This document shows positions 55,362 to 64,000 of a stretch of DNA of 64,000 nt, piece by piece; the first letter of the stretch is position 1; the number at the start of each line of letters is the position of its first letter. The notes under the pieces were generated by a model. The model saw nothing but the letters and a program-made list of their open reading frames with translations. It did no database searches and was not told the origin of the DNA. The DNA comes from Ignavibacteriales bacterium (GTDB lineage: Bacteria; Bacteroidota; Ignavibacteria; Ignavibacteriales; Ignavibacteriaceae). A program made the translations under genes and the position numbers. The DNA lies in NCBI GenBank assembly GCA_012517155.1, contig JAAYVN010000121.1:23660-87659 (forward strand), read 5' to 3'.

Positions 55362-56987
55362 ATGAATAAAAAAGCATATATTAATGGCAGAATTTACAGG
55401 GGAAAGAAATCAGAGGACTTCAGTGCGAATAAGGGAAAAGAGGATTTTTGCGATACTTTAATAACTGCGAATAACCGAATAGTATTTGCCGGAAAAAGAG
55501 AAGAAGCAGAGAGAGAGGGATTAATTGGTAAAGGTGTCACAATTAATGATCTAAAAGGGGGGACGATAATTCCCGGTTTTATCGATTCTCATGCGCATAT
55601 AATTATGGGGGGATTTTATCTTCTTGGAGTCGATTTGCAACCGGCAAAAACCCATGAGGAGTTTGTTAGTATTTTAAAAAAGTTTGTAAAAGAAAATGGT
55701 AAAAAATGGATAACCGGAGGGAATTGGAATGAACAAAACTGGAAAACTCCAAACTTACCAAGCAGGGAGTGGGTTGATGAGTTTTCGACAGAAACTCCAA
55801 TATTTGTAAGCCGGATGGATTATCACATGGCATTTGCAAACAGTAAAGCTTTGATCTTAGCGGGGATTACAAAAGATACACAAAATCCAGAGGGAGGAGA
55901 AATAGTCCGGGATAAAGTGACAGGCGAAGCAACAGGCATCTTAAAAGACAAAGCCATGGAGCTTGTACAGGCGGTAATTCCCAAACCATCTGAGACAGAG
56001 AGGGAAAGGGCGGCTCTCAGGACTTTAAAAGAAGCGCGGAAGTATGGAGTTACTTCAATACATGATATCTGTTATGAGGAGGATTTCAGGATACTACAAA
56101 AACTTGAAAGAGAAGGGAAGTTAAGTTGCCGAATATTTGCCAGATTGCCAATTGAGAGAACCGAAGCGATAATCAGTGCACAAATTGAAGCGGGTTTCGG
56201 GAGTGAAAAACTTAAGATGGGTTCATTGAAAGGATTTGCTGATGGTTCATTGGGAAGTGGTACGGCATTATTTTTTGACCCATATGCAGATGACAGCAGC
56301 AACTATGGTCTGGCAATGGAAATATTTAATAATGGGCAAATGAGAGAATGGATATTAAAAGGTGACCGGGCAAACTTGCAGATGTCGATTCATGCTATCG
56401 GTGACAAAGCTAACAGTAAAATCATCGATTATTTTGAAGAGGCTATACAAAATAATAAAAAATGGGACCGAAGATTCAGGATTGAGCATGCACAACATCT
56501 GGACGAGAAAGATTTTGGAAGAATTGGGAAAGCCGGAATAATAGTGTCTGCACAGCCGTATCATATGTATGATGATGGATCATGGGCAGAAAAGAAAATC
56601 GGGAAAGAGAGGTTGAAGAGGAGTTTTGCATTCAGGAGTATGATAGATAATGGTATTCGATTGTGCTTTGGGAGTGATTTCCCGGTTGTGACAATTAATC
56701 CATTAGCCGGGGTATATGCCGCTGTAACTAGACACACCTCAGACGGAAAGAATCCCGAGGGACTAATTCCAGAAGAAAAAATCAGTGTTTATGAAGCTAT
56801 TGAGGGATACACAGCGGGGGGTGCATACGCATCATTTGAGGAAAGAATTAAAGGGAGATTAGAAGAGGGGATGTTGGCAGACTTTGTTGTATTAAGCGAG
56901 AATATTTTTGAGATTGAAGAAGATAAAATCAAGGATGTGGCAGTTATTCAGACAGTGTTTGACGGGGAAACAATTTTTGAGGCTTGA
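55362..56987 (+). CDS. YtcJ-like amidohydrolase family protein
   Basis: This 541-residue metal-dependent hydrolase of the amidohydrolase superfamily has the first-strand metal motif GFIDSHAHI, the middle segment ADGSLGSGTALFFDPYAD, SIHAIGDKAN, RIEHAQHL, and the late Asp in CFGSDFPV. The beta-sandwich strands at both ends are present (N-terminal NGRIYRG and C-terminal ADFVVLSENIF). No signal peptide is visible. Family members hydrolyse amide or imidate bonds of varied substrates; the substrate here is unknown. It is divergent from the sensor kinase operon across 175 nt. Confidence 0.9.
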   Translation: MNKKAYINGRIYRGKKSEDFSANKGKEDFCDTLITANNRIVFAGKREEAEREGLIGKGVTINDLKGGTIIPGFIDSHAHIIMGGFYLLGVDLQPAKTHEEFVSILKKFVKENGKKWITGGNWNEQNWKTPNLPSREWVDEFSTETPIFVSRMDYHMAFANSKALILAGITKDTQNPEGGEIVRDKVTGEATGILKDKAMELVQAVIPKPSETERERAALRTLKEARKYGVTSIHDICYEEDFRILQKLEREGKLSCRIFARLPIERTEAIISAQIEAGFGSEKLKMGSLKGFADGSLGSGTALFFDPYADDSSNYGLAMEIFNNGQMREWILKGDRANLQMSIHAIGDKANSKIIDYFEEAIQNNKKWDRRFRIEHAQHLDEKDFGRIGKAGIIVSAQPYHMYDDGSWAEKKIGKERLKRSFAFRSMIDNGIRLCFGSDFPVVTINPLAGVYAAVTRHTSDGKNPEGLIPEEKISVYEAIEGYTAGGAYASFEERIKGRLEEGMLADFVVLSENIFEIEEDKIKDVAVIQTVFDGETIFEA

Positions 56988-57043
56988 CAAAATGGACAGT
57001 ATTCCAGTAGCAGTAAGTGTGCTTTTTACTATTCCAGGGAAAG

Positions 57044-58132
57044 TTATTTGAGTGTTTGTTTATTTTTAACTGCGTTATAAAACGATGTACCGATAATGAC
57101 CAGTGATAGCGGGAGGATAAAATAGAGAACCGTTGAGTTAAAAAATGTAATTCCAGAATAATGGGACGACTGCATGATTAAGTATGCAAGGTATAGGAGG
57201 TAGAAAAGGAAAAGGAGTACTCCTTCCCAACGTGAGATTTCCTGACCAGTGAAGAAAAGCGGGAGACATACAAAAGAAACAAAAAGAAGAAGAGGAAGAT
57301 CAAAATAGAGAAGAGAGCTTTGAACAGACAGACCAGAGGGGTTAATGAGGGAGGAAATCCCAAGTATATAAACAATATTGAAAATATTGCTTCCCACAAC
57401 ATTACCGACTGCTATATCTTTTTCTCCTTTAAAGGTTGCCGTAATGGAAGTTGCAACTTCGGGGAGTGAAGTACCGATTGAGACGATAGTAAGGCCGATA
57501 ATCAGTTCGCTTAAACCGAACATACGTGCAAAGTTGACAGATGCATCCACGAAAAGATTAGATCCGATTACTAATAAAACCAATCCCAATAAAGCGTAGA
57601 AAATTGATTTTAGTATATAAATTTTTCTGGTTAAGGGAGAAGAAGATTCTGTTATATTTTCTGCTTTTGCGTGTTTTAAGGTTTCCTCTTTTCTGCTTTT
57701 CCAAATAGTGAAAACCGTGTAAATGATTCCAGATAAAAGAAGTAATATGCCTTCAAATTGGTCTATCACATTGTTCAATGCCAGAATGAATAATAGGATA
57801 ACTGCAAAAATCATTACAGGTAATTCAGATTTTATAACCTGCCGAGAAACAAAAAGAGGACTTAAGAGAGCGCTCAGACCAAGAATAAAGAGAATATTAA
57901 AAACATTTGAACCTATAACATTACCAAGTGCAATATCAGGTTTTGCTGTTGCGGAAGCATTAAGAGTGACAGCAAGTTCGGGGGCACTAGTACCAAAAGC
58001 AACTACGGTAAGACCAATTACTAATGAAGAAATCCCGAAGGATTTAGCAAGGTTTGATGCACCTTTTACAAGAAGATCGGCGCCATATAGCAAGAGGATG
58101 GCGCCGCCGATAAATTTGATTACATCCAACAT
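57044..58132 (-). CDS. Calcium/sodium antiporter of the CaCA family
   Basis: This 362-residue inner-membrane protein has about ten helices and two inverted alpha repeats, recognisable as FGTSAPELAVTLNAS with GNVIGSNVFNILFILG in the first half and IGTSLPEVATSITAT with GNVVGSNIFNIVYILG in the second. This is the YrbG type of exchanger. It follows the small DUF2892-like gene on the minus strand with a 6-nt gap, so the two may be co-transcribed. Confidence 0.93.
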   Translation of the reverse strand: MLDVIKFIGGAILLLYGADLLVKGASNLAKSFGISSLVIGLTVVAFGTSAPELAVTLNASATAKPDIALGNVIGSNVFNILFILGLSALLSPLFVSRQVIKSELPVMIFAVILLFILALNNVIDQFEGILLLLSGIIYTVFTIWKSRKEETLKHAKAENITESSSPLTRKIYILKSIFYALLGLVLLVIGSNLFVDASVNFARMFGLSELIIGLTIVSIGTSLPEVATSITATFKGEKDIAVGNVVGSNIFNIVYILGISSLINPSGLSVQSSLLYFDLPLLLFVSFVCLPLFFTGQEISRWEGVLLFLFYLLYLAYLIMQSSHYSGITFFNSTVLYFILPLSLVIIGTSFYNAVKNKQTLK

Positions 58133-58138
58133 CAGGAG

Positions 58139-58339
58139 TTATTTCTTTTCAATTTTGCAAGTATTGATTTTCAAGGGAAGATAAGCAGGGCAACGTCCAG
58201 TAAGACCAGTTACAAGCGGGACAATGCCAATAAGTCCCCAATACTTTGCGGAACCCTCCACCCAAAGTAACATTGACAAAAGAAACAGTCCTATGATTAC
58301 GCGCAGAATTTTATCAACACCACCGACATTTTTTAACAT
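58139..58339 (-). CDS. Small YgaP-like membrane protein (DUF2892)
   Basis: This 66-residue protein has two membrane helices (about 12-27 and 33-49) and the family features MxKNVGxxDxxxRxxxG at the start and GLTGRCPAYLPL near the end, as in the YgaP transmembrane domain family. The function is not established. On the minus strand an AAGGAGTT ribosome-binding sequence precedes the ATG by about 5 nt. Confidence 0.85.
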   Translation of the reverse strand: MLKNVGGVDKILRVIIGLFLLSMLLWVEGSAKYWGLIGIVPLVTGLTGRCPAYLPLKINTCKIEKK

Positions 58340-58401
58340 ATTGAACTCCTTAAATTAGTTTACAAAGAAGTTTAAACTTAAAATAAATAAAAATCGTTCA
58401 A

Positions 58402-59523
58402 TTAGTAACCTCTTTTATAAACTTTTTTAAAGTCTGCAATAGACATAACCTCAACTAGTTTTTGGAATGTTGTATCAGCTTTCCATCCAAAGGTATCTTT
58501 AGCTTTTGCAGGGTTACCAATCAACAAATCAACTTCAGTGGGACGGAAGTAATTTTTATTTACATGGATTATTTTTTGTCCCACTTTTATAGATGGTTTA
58601 AGGTTCAAAGGATTAATGTTTGAATCCTGATTCAGATTTTTTAATAAGTTGGAGTAGTCAACAGATTTAACGATTCCCACTTCTTCCCGGAGTTCTCCTT
58701 GCCAAAGGATTTCAACACCGAGATTTGCGAAAGTATGGTCACAAAACTCTCTAACCGTATGAGTTTCACCAGTTGCAAGTACGAAATCGTCCGGTTTTTC
58801 AAGTTGCAGAATTTGCCACATACCATAGCAGTATTCGGGAGCATAACCCCAGTCTCTTTTAGCATTAAGGTTGCCAAGGGAAAGAGAATCCTGCAATCCC
58901 CAAAAGATTCGAGCAGCGGCGCGAGTAATTTTACGGGTAACAAAAGTTTCACCTCGCCGGGGGGATTCATGGTTAAAAAGAATACCATTGCTTGCGAAGA
59001 TATTATAAGCTTCACGGTAATTAACAATTATCCAATATCCATATAGCTTAGCAACAGCATAGGGGGAACGAGGGTAAAAGGGGGTTTTCTCTGACTGAGG
59101 TACTTCTCTTACCTTTCCATAGAGTTCGCTGGTTGAGGCCTGATAGAATTTGACCTGTTTCAAACCGACTTCCCTAATAGCATCGAGGAAGCGAAGGGTT
59201 CCCAAGGCGTCCACTTGTGCGGTATAATCCGGGACTTCGAAAGATACTTTAACATGGCTCTGAGCCGCGAGATTATAGATTTCATCGGGAGATATTTTTT
59301 CGAGTAATCTGTTAAGATTACTTGTATCGACAAGATCACCATAATGCAGAAAAAGTTTTTTGTTCAAGATATCCGGGTTGTTATAGAGATGGTCAATTCT
59401 ACCTGTATTAAAGGAACTACTTCTACGAATAATTCCGTGAACCTCATATCCTTTATCAAGGAGGATTTCAGTCAAATAACTTCCATCTTGTCCTGTAATG
59501 CCTGTAATTAATGCTTTTTTCAT
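58402..59523 (-). CDS. gmd: GDP-mannose 4,6-dehydratase
   Basis: This 373-residue short-chain dehydrogenase has the NADP-binding [19 protein letters not shown] motif at the N-terminus, the substrate-binding [15 protein letters not shown] segment, the catalytic Thr/Ser-Glu in [12 protein letters not shown] and YxxxK in [13 protein letters not shown]. It converts GDP-mannose to GDP-4-keto-6-deoxymannose. fcl lies 15 nt upstream on the same strand, so both steps of GDP-L-fucose synthesis are together. A 62-nt gap without an obvious gene follows its stop codon. Confidence 0.96.
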   Translation of the reverse strand: MKKALITGITGQDGSYLTEILLDKGYEVHGIIRRSSSFNTGRIDHLYNNPDILNKKLFLHYGDLVDTSNLNRLLEKISPDEIYNLAAQSHVKVSFEVPDYTAQVDALGTLRFLDAIREVGLKQVKFYQASTSELYGKVREVPQSEKTPFYPRSPYAVAKLYGYWIIVNYREAYNIFASNGILFNHESPRRGETFVTRKITRAAARIFWGLQDSLSLGNLNAKRDWGYAPEYCYGMWQILQLEKPDDFVLATGETHTVREFCDHTFANLGVEILWQGELREEVGIVKSVDYSNLLKNLNQDSNINPLNLKPSIKVGQKIIHVNKNYFRPTEVDLLIGNPAKAKDTFGWKADTTFQKLVEVMSIADFKKVYKRGY

Positions 59524-59538
59524 AAAAATATATTCCAG

Positions 59539-60504
59539 TTATTTATTTGCGATATTAGTTTTATACCATTGATAAGTTTTTTCAACTCCTTCAGCGAGAG
59601 AAGTTTTGTGTTTCCATCCAAGATTATGGAGCCGAGTTACATCCATAAGTTTACGAGGTGTGCCATCGGGCTTGGAGGAATCGTTAATTATTTCTCCTTT
59701 ATATCCGACGATTTGTGCAATCATTTTTGCAAGGTTAAGAATGGAGATGTCTTCGCCCGTACCAATATTGAGGTGAGTCAAATTATTATCGTAGAGGTCA
59801 GGAGCATCGATATTTTCAATCATGAAAGTGAGAGCATCGGCCAAGTCGTCAACGAACATAAATTCTCTGAGAGGAGTACCTGTACCCCAGATTGTGACAG
59901 CAGGGGAGTTAATTATTTTCGCCTCATGAAATTTGCGCAGTAAAGCAGGGAGAACGTGGGAAGTTTCGAGATTAAAGTTATCGAAGTAACCATATAGATT
60001 AGTTGGCATTGCAGAGATAAAATCAGAACCATATTGTTTATAATAATTTTCGCAGAGTTTAATTCCAGCGATTTTCGCAATAGCGTAGGGTTCATTAGTC
60101 TGCTCGAGATATCCGGATAGCAAGTATTCTTCCTTAAGGGGTTGAGGGGCAAGTTTAGGATATATGCAGGAGCTGCCTAGAAAGAGGAGTTTTGAGACAT
60201 TGTTGATGTAAGCTGAATGGATTAGATTGGCCTCTATCATCAAATTTTCATAAATAAACTGAGCGCGGTAAGTATTATTAGCATGAATTCCGCCAACTTT
60301 CGCTGCGGCGATAATTACGACATCAGGTTTTTCCAATTCAAAAAAGTTCTCAACATCTTTTTGGTTTATCAGGTTAAGTTGAGAAATATCCCTTGAAATT
60401 ATTTTTGAATAGCCCTTTTCCCGGAGATTGCGAAGAATCGCAGAGCCCACCATTCCATTGTGTCCAGCCAGATATACTTTTTTATCTTTATAGGAAGTTG
60501 TCAA
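59539..60504 (-). CDS. fcl: GDP-L-fucose synthase
   Basis: This 321-residue epimerase-reductase has the NADP motif [15 protein letters not shown], the catalytic [16 protein letters not shown] segment and YxxxK in [12 protein letters not shown], followed by [10 protein letters not shown] and the [17 protein letters not shown] region. It turns the Gmd product into GDP-L-fucose. It is first in the two-gene minus-strand operon fcl-gmd; the sugar is probably used for surface polysaccharide, in line with the export genes from 62284 on. Confidence 0.96.
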   Translation of the reverse strand: MTTSYKDKKVYLAGHNGMVGSAILRNLREKGYSKIISRDISQLNLINQKDVENFFELEKPDVVIIAAAKVGGIHANNTYRAQFIYENLMIEANLIHSAYINNVSKLLFLGSSCIYPKLAPQPLKEEYLLSGYLEQTNEPYAIAKIAGIKLCENYYKQYGSDFISAMPTNLYGYFDNFNLETSHVLPALLRKFHEAKIINSPAVTIWGTGTPLREFMFVDDLADALTFMIENIDAPDLYDNNLTHLNIGTGEDISILNLAKMIAQIVGYKGEIINDSSKPDGTPRKLMDVTRLHNLGWKHKTSLAEGVEKTYQWYKTNIANK

Positions 60505-60609
60505 AATTGCCTCAATATTAATAAGATTTTTTTATATTACAAAAATAGTGATAATATTCGAGAGAAAGGAATGGATTTTTTGTGACACTAACAATTGGAA
60601 TTAAAAATA

Positions 60610-61809
60610 ATGAGCAAGAAGTTGTATGATATTGTAATAATAGGGGGGGGGATAGTAGGATGTTCAACGGGTATGGCGCTGAGCCAAGAGCACAGAGTTA
60701 AAGTAATGATTATAGAGGCGGAAAAAGAACTGGCGTATCATCAGACAGGTAATAACAGCGGGGTGATTCATTCCGGGTTATATTATAAACCGGGTTCATT
60801 AAAAGCGGAAAACTGTGTAAGAGGGAGAGAGTTGATGTACAAGTTTTGTGAGGAGAATGAAATAAGGAATGAGAGATGCGGAAAACTGGTGGTTGCAACT
60901 GAGGATAATGAAATACCGCGATTAAATGATCTTGAGGAAAGGGGAAGGAAGAACGGTTTGCAAGGAATAAAAAGATTAAGAAAAGAAGAACTTGGAGAAT
61001 ATGAGCCGAATGTGAGGGGAATCGGGGGATTATTCGTAGGAGAAACAGGAATAGTTGATTACAAAGATGTTACTAAAAAGTTTGCCGAAAAAATAAAAGA
61101 ATACGATGGAGAAGTCTATACTGAATGTAAGTTTCAGGGATTAGTAAGGAAAGGGAATATGGTTGTTGAGACGACCAAGGGAGCGATAGAGTGTAAATAT
61201 TTAATAAATTGCGGAGGTTTGCAATCAGACAGAATTGCAAAAATGTGCAGGATAAATCCTAAGGTAAAGATAATTCCGTTCAGAGGGGAGTATTATACGA
61301 TAAAGAAGGAAAAGGAAAGCCTAGTAAAAAATCTAATATATCCGGTACCTGATCCAAGGTTTCCATTTCTTGGGGTGCACTTTACAAGAATGATCAAAGG
61401 AGGGTGTGAGGCGGGTCCGAATGCAGTCTTAGCTTTTAAGAGAGAAGGATACAAACATAGTCAGATATCGGTAAAAGATACAGGGGAGATGTTAGTATAT
61501 CCGGGATTCTGGATAATGGCTTCCAAGTTTTATAAGATGGGAATAGCAGAGTTTTACAGGTCTTTCAGTAAGAAAAAATTTGTTGAATCACTTCAGCGAT
61601 TGGTTCCCGGAGTAGAATCAGATGACATAGAAAGAGGGGGGGCGGGAGTAAGGGCTCAAGCATTAGGAAAAAACGGTAGTTTATTAGATGATTTTTGCAT
61701 AGAGGAGGGGGAAAGGATGATACACATTTTGAATGCTCCCTCACCCGCAGCGACAGCCTCAATAAGTATTGGGGAGAGTATAGCGGAAATTGTAAAATCA
61801 AGACTTTAA
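60610..61809 (+). CDS. lhgO: L-2-hydroxyglutarate oxidase LhgO-like FAD enzyme
   Basis: This 399-residue protein starts at ATG 60610 (MSKKLYDIVIIGGGIVG), with GGA 11 nt upstream; a TTG at 60595 is less likely. FAD binding is by GGGIVG at residues 12-17, followed by the family motif NNSGVIHSGLYYKPGS, NCGGLQSDRIA and C-terminal GAGVRAQAL and HILNAPSPAATAS. It oxidises L-2-hydroxyglutarate to 2-oxoglutarate at the membrane. The FAD motif is encoded by an uninterrupted G9 tract at 60643-60651, a possible slippage site. Confidence 0.92.
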   Translation: MSKKLYDIVIIGGGIVGCSTGMALSQEHRVKVMIIEAEKELAYHQTGNNSGVIHSGLYYKPGSLKAENCVRGRELMYKFCEENEIRNERCGKLVVATEDNEIPRLNDLEERGRKNGLQGIKRLRKEELGEYEPNVRGIGGLFVGETGIVDYKDVTKKFAEKIKEYDGEVYTECKFQGLVRKGNMVVETTKGAIECKYLINCGGLQSDRIAKMCRINPKVKIIPFRGEYYTIKKEKESLVKNLIYPVPDPRFPFLGVHFTRMIKGGCEAGPNAVLAFKREGYKHSQISVKDTGEMLVYPGFWIMASKFYKMGIAEFYRSFSKKKFVESLQRLVPGVESDDIERGGAGVRAQALGKNGSLLDDFCIEEGERMIHILNAPSPAATASISIGESIAEIVKSRL

Positions 61810-61958
61810 AGGAGTGGATATTTTAAGGAGAAAGCTATAATCCTTTTTCTGATTTGTTATTCAGAAAGAAGCGCCAATTTGACTTTAGGTTCAATATAAA
61901 AAGAATACCAAGACGAGAAGGATTTTGAGCATTTTAAGTCGATAAAAGAACGAATTTA

Positions 61959-62013
61959 CTACGGCTTTACCACGGCTTTTCTACGGCTTTACTACGGCTT
62001 TTGTACGGCTTTA
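61959..62013 (+). repeat. Tandem array of five 11-bp units (consensus CTACGGCTTTA), copy 2
   Basis: Five gap-free 11-bp units fill 61959-62013, preceded by a half-matching unit (ending AATTTA). They carry the same consensus and even the same variants (CCACGG, GTACGG) as the array at 20789-20876, in the same orientation. This array lies in the 474-nt gap between lhgO and the polysaccharide export gene, about 270 nt upstream of the latter, and is followed by a G-rich stretch similar to the one beside copy 1. Confidence 0.95.
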
Positions 62014-62283
62014 GGATGAAGTAAGAGAGGGGTCAGGGGATGGGAATTTAACCAGGCGGGGGAGTGAAAATGTGTGATGGGAAGCAAAATATGTTCAGAG
62101 AATGAAATTGAGACGGGGCGGGGGTAAATTTTTGTTTATAATAAATAAAAAAAGTGGTAAATTTACGTTCTGAAAAAATATAATTAAGAAATTTCATTTG
62201 ATTTGTGCCTGTTTAAGATTTAGGGGAGAAAGGGGCTCATTCTTATGATATTAAAGAAATTTAATAAAAATAACCGGAAATAA
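62014..62283 (+). promoter_or_regulatory. Probable leader/promoter region of the polysaccharide export locus
   Basis: This is the rest of the 474-nt gap, with no gene visible. It is G-rich at first (several GGGG runs) and AT-rich later. An inverted repeat GTAAATTT/AAATTTAC (starting at about 62124 and ending at about 62169) encloses an AT-rich loop, and could be an operator or part of the promoter. No exact ops element (RfaH-type GGCGGTAGCG) was found. The regulatory role is inferred from position. Confidence 0.35.
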
Positions 62284-62799
62284 ATGAAAAGAGCATCAAT
62301 ATTATTTTTTGTACTTTTATTTTCAATGACCTACTCTCAGGTGAAAGATTATGAATTGGGGTCTTCAAATATAGGGCGGTACACACAGCAGGGAGGGTAT
62401 TTTGATTATTCGGATCCCGGAACCGTCAATATTAAGGTTGCAATATGGGGATATGTGAAATATCCCGGGCGATACACAATTCCAATAAACACAACAATGC
62501 TTGATTTGATTTCATATGCCGGCGGACCATTGACGGATGCAAACCTGGATGATATCCGATTATATAAGATAGACGATCAATTGAATCAAGAGATGACAAA
62601 ATACGATTATAATGATCTTCTCTGGAATGAGAACCTGAAAAGTACACCGGATAAAATTCCCGGATTAGGGGCTGGGGATGTTTTACTAGTTCCGGGCGAG
62701 CCGAAATATTTTTTCAGAGAGAATTTAAGTATGTGGCTTTCCATACTATCTGCATTAATATCTTTAACTATTTTAGTCTTAAATATTACAAGGGATTAA
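62284..62799 (+). CDS. SLBB-domain polysaccharide export-related protein
   Basis: This 171-residue protein has a signal peptide (1-19, ending TYSQ), an SLBB-type domain (about 50-125, with VAIWGYVKYPGRYTIP and LDLISYAGGPLTDANLDDIRLY), and a C-terminal membrane helix (WLSILSALISLTILVLNI). It lacks the poly-export domain of full Wza proteins, so it is a short accessory SLBB protein anchored in a membrane. It is followed 10 nt later by a Wzz/GumC-like gene, which supports a role in capsule or exopolysaccharide export. Confidence 0.82.
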   Translation: MKRASILFFVLLFSMTYSQVKDYELGSSNIGRYTQQGGYFDYSDPGTVNIKVAIWGYVKYPGRYTIPINTTMLDLISYAGGPLTDANLDDIRLYKIDDQLNQEMTKYDYNDLLWNENLKSTPDKIPGLGAGDVLLVPGEPKYFFRENLSMWLSILSALISLTILVLNITRD

Positions 62800-62809
62800 A
62801 GGAGAAAAA

Positions 62810-64000
62810 GTGAATAATAGTCAACCTGATGTTTTAAGGACAGATGAATCCAAGACGTTAAAAGATTATCTTAATCTAATACGTGTAAATATTGTTCCAA
62901 TAGTATTAATCAGTTTAACGAGTTTAATAATATCAATTGTGTACTCGGTGAATGCAATTAATATATATAAATCCACAACTGTATTAAAGCTATCCAAGCC
63001 CAAAGGAAGTATTCTTGAATCTCCTTTGATGCCCGAATTTTCCGATTTCGGGAGTGACAGGTTTATTGCTAATGAGATAGAGATACTTAAAAGCTATAGT
63101 GTCAGAGAGAAAGTAGCTAAAACTCTAATTGATACATTTAACACAGTACAGGACAAATCGAAATTTGCAATTATAGTAGCCAAGGAAGATGAGGAGGGGG
63201 CTGTACCCAAGCTAAAGAATATAAATGCCATAATCAAAGCCATTTCAGGAGTGTCGATTGATCAGAAAAGGGGTTTGGATATTGTGGAGATTTCAGTTGA
63301 ATCGCCTTCTCCATATGAAGCAGCGCTAATTGCGAATGTTTATGCAGATGCCTACAGATCAATAAATCTTTATTACAACAGGCAGCAAATGATAAACGTA
63401 AAGGATTTTCTGGAGGATCAAAGGAGAGAGAAATTAAATGATCTGAATGATTCAGAAAACCGACTGCGTTTATATCAAGAAAAGGGGGGCATAGTTGCAT
63501 TACCAGAACAAGCTAATGCATTAATCGGGCAGTTAACAGATTTTGAATCCCAGAAAAACGCTGCAAAGATTGAACTTACAATTGCAGAAAACAACCTGAA
63601 AGAATACAGGAGCGAGCTGGAAAAACAAAATCCCAGGTTGAAGGATTATCTGGAGAGTCTTGCGGGCGAGCCATATTTCTTAAGTTTACAAACACAAATA
63701 GCGCAGTTAAAAACGCAAAAAGATATAGCGCTGGCGAATAATCCGATTGCACAGAAAAAAGATGAGATAGTAAGAGAATTTGATACAAAGATTGCTGATT
63801 TACAAGCCAAAGTTGACCTGGAAATAAAGAAGAAGAGGGCGGGGATATTTGCATCATCACCTGAAGAGATTCGTCTGCTTTCCCAGAAGCTATTTGAGGA
63901 AGAAGTCAAGTATCAATCGGTTAGAGCATCATACACTGAATTAAATAAAATTGTAAATGATTACGAAAGGAAATTTAATCAACTTCCGAACAGGACAATA
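62810..64000 (+). CDS. Wzz/GumC-like chain-length determinant, N-terminal part (runs off the window)
   Basis: The frame starts at GTG 62810, 5 nt after GGAG, and is open to the right edge (397 codons). A membrane helix (IVPIVLISLTSLIISIVYSV) near residues 28-47 is followed by a Wzz-type periplasmic domain (YKSTTVLKLSKPKGS, NEIEILKSYSVREKV) and a long coiled coil from about residue 200. This is the layout of polysaccharide co-polymerases of the Wzz/GumC/ExoP kind. Whether a BY-kinase domain follows cannot be seen. Confidence 0.85.
   Translation, partial: MNNSQPDVLRTDESKTLKDYLNLIRVNIVPIVLISLTSLIISIVYSVNAINIYKSTTVLKLSKPKGSILESPLMPEFSDFGSDRFIANEIEILKSYSVREKVAKTLIDTFNTVQDKSKFAIIVAKEDEEGAVPKLKNINAIIKAISGVSIDQKRGLDIVEISVESPSPYEAALIANVYADAYRSINLYYNRQQMINVKDFLEDQRREKLNDLNDSENRLRLYQEKGGIVALPEQANALIGQLTDFESQKNAAKIELTIAENNLKEYRSELEKQNPRLKDYLESLAGEPYFLSLQTQIAQLKTQKDIALANNPIAQKKDEIVREFDTKIADLQAKVDLEIKKKRAGIFASSPEEIRLLSQKLFEEEVKYQSVRASYTELNKIVNDYERKFNQLPNRTI

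Noticed and set aside
58641..59046. Overlapping open frames on both strands inside gmd (128 and 115 codons)
   Set aside because: gmd itself is unambiguous on the minus strand with catalytic motifs in this stretch; the others are out-of-frame shadows.
62014..62283. RfaH-type ops element upstream of the polysaccharide locus
   Set aside because: GC-rich runs such as GGGGCGGGGGTAA look superficially similar, but the GGCGGTAGCG core is not present.

Overview
The window reads as a chromosomal segment of an AT-rich Gram-negative bacterium of the Bacteroidota/Chlorobi side, most likely an Ignavibacteria-like lineage. The evidence is five proteins ending in a type A type IX secretion (T9SS) sorting domain with the NYPNPFNP motif, TonB-dependent receptors with Bacteroidota-style N-terminal extensions (STN and carboxypeptidase-regulatory-like domains), a FecR-type anti-sigma protein, and DUF4876-type lipoproteins. 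No phage, insertion sequence, rRNA or CRISPR array is visible.

Layout. (1) 1-7392: the distal spc and alpha ribosomal operon, rplF-rplR-[tRNA-Gln]-rpsE-rpmD-rplO-secY-map-infA-rpmJ-rpsM-rpsK-rpsD-rpoA-rplQ. It has an intact tRNA-Gln(UUG) gene inserted between rplR and rpsE, and closes with a strong terminator whose U tract touches the engB start codon. (2) 7393-20643: housekeeping genes (engB, an M16 peptidase, nuoGHI, comM, a cold-shock-domain protein divergent from a DEAD-box helicase, prmA), an unrecognised membrane P-loop NTPase, a 54-residue basic protein and a secreted S1/P1-nuclease-like enzyme. (3) 20644-51265: a roughly 30 kb accessory surface and nutrient-acquisition region on the + strand. 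It begins with an 11-bp tandem repeat array and a FecR-like gene. It then carries two paralogous four-gene cassettes (TonB receptor, DUF4876-type lipoprotein, outer-membrane barrel, YCF48-like propeller with T9SS signal). These flank an M28 peptidase, a two-unit M16 peptidase, two more T9SS propeller proteins and a NapH-like membrane ferredoxin fused to HMA-like domains. A gingipain-like (C25) caspase-fold protein with HEAT repeats ends the region. (4) 51252-55186, minus strand: a signalling operon of an [FeFe]-hydrogenase-like Fe-S histidine kinase, a lone receiver and a REC-PAS-kinase. (5) 55362-61809: an amidohydrolase, a Ca/Na antiporter, a small membrane protein, gmd and fcl for GDP-fucose, and lhgO with a G9 tract. 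(6) 61810-64000: a second copy of the 11-bp repeat array, then the start of a polysaccharide export locus (SLBB protein and a Wzz/GumC-like protein running off the window).

The most interesting part is region 3. Two receptor/lipoprotein/barrel/propeller cassettes with several proteases between and after them suggest a surface system that binds and imports a peptide- or protein-borne nutrient and processes it in the periplasm. That functional reading is inference; the gene families and their order are directly visible.
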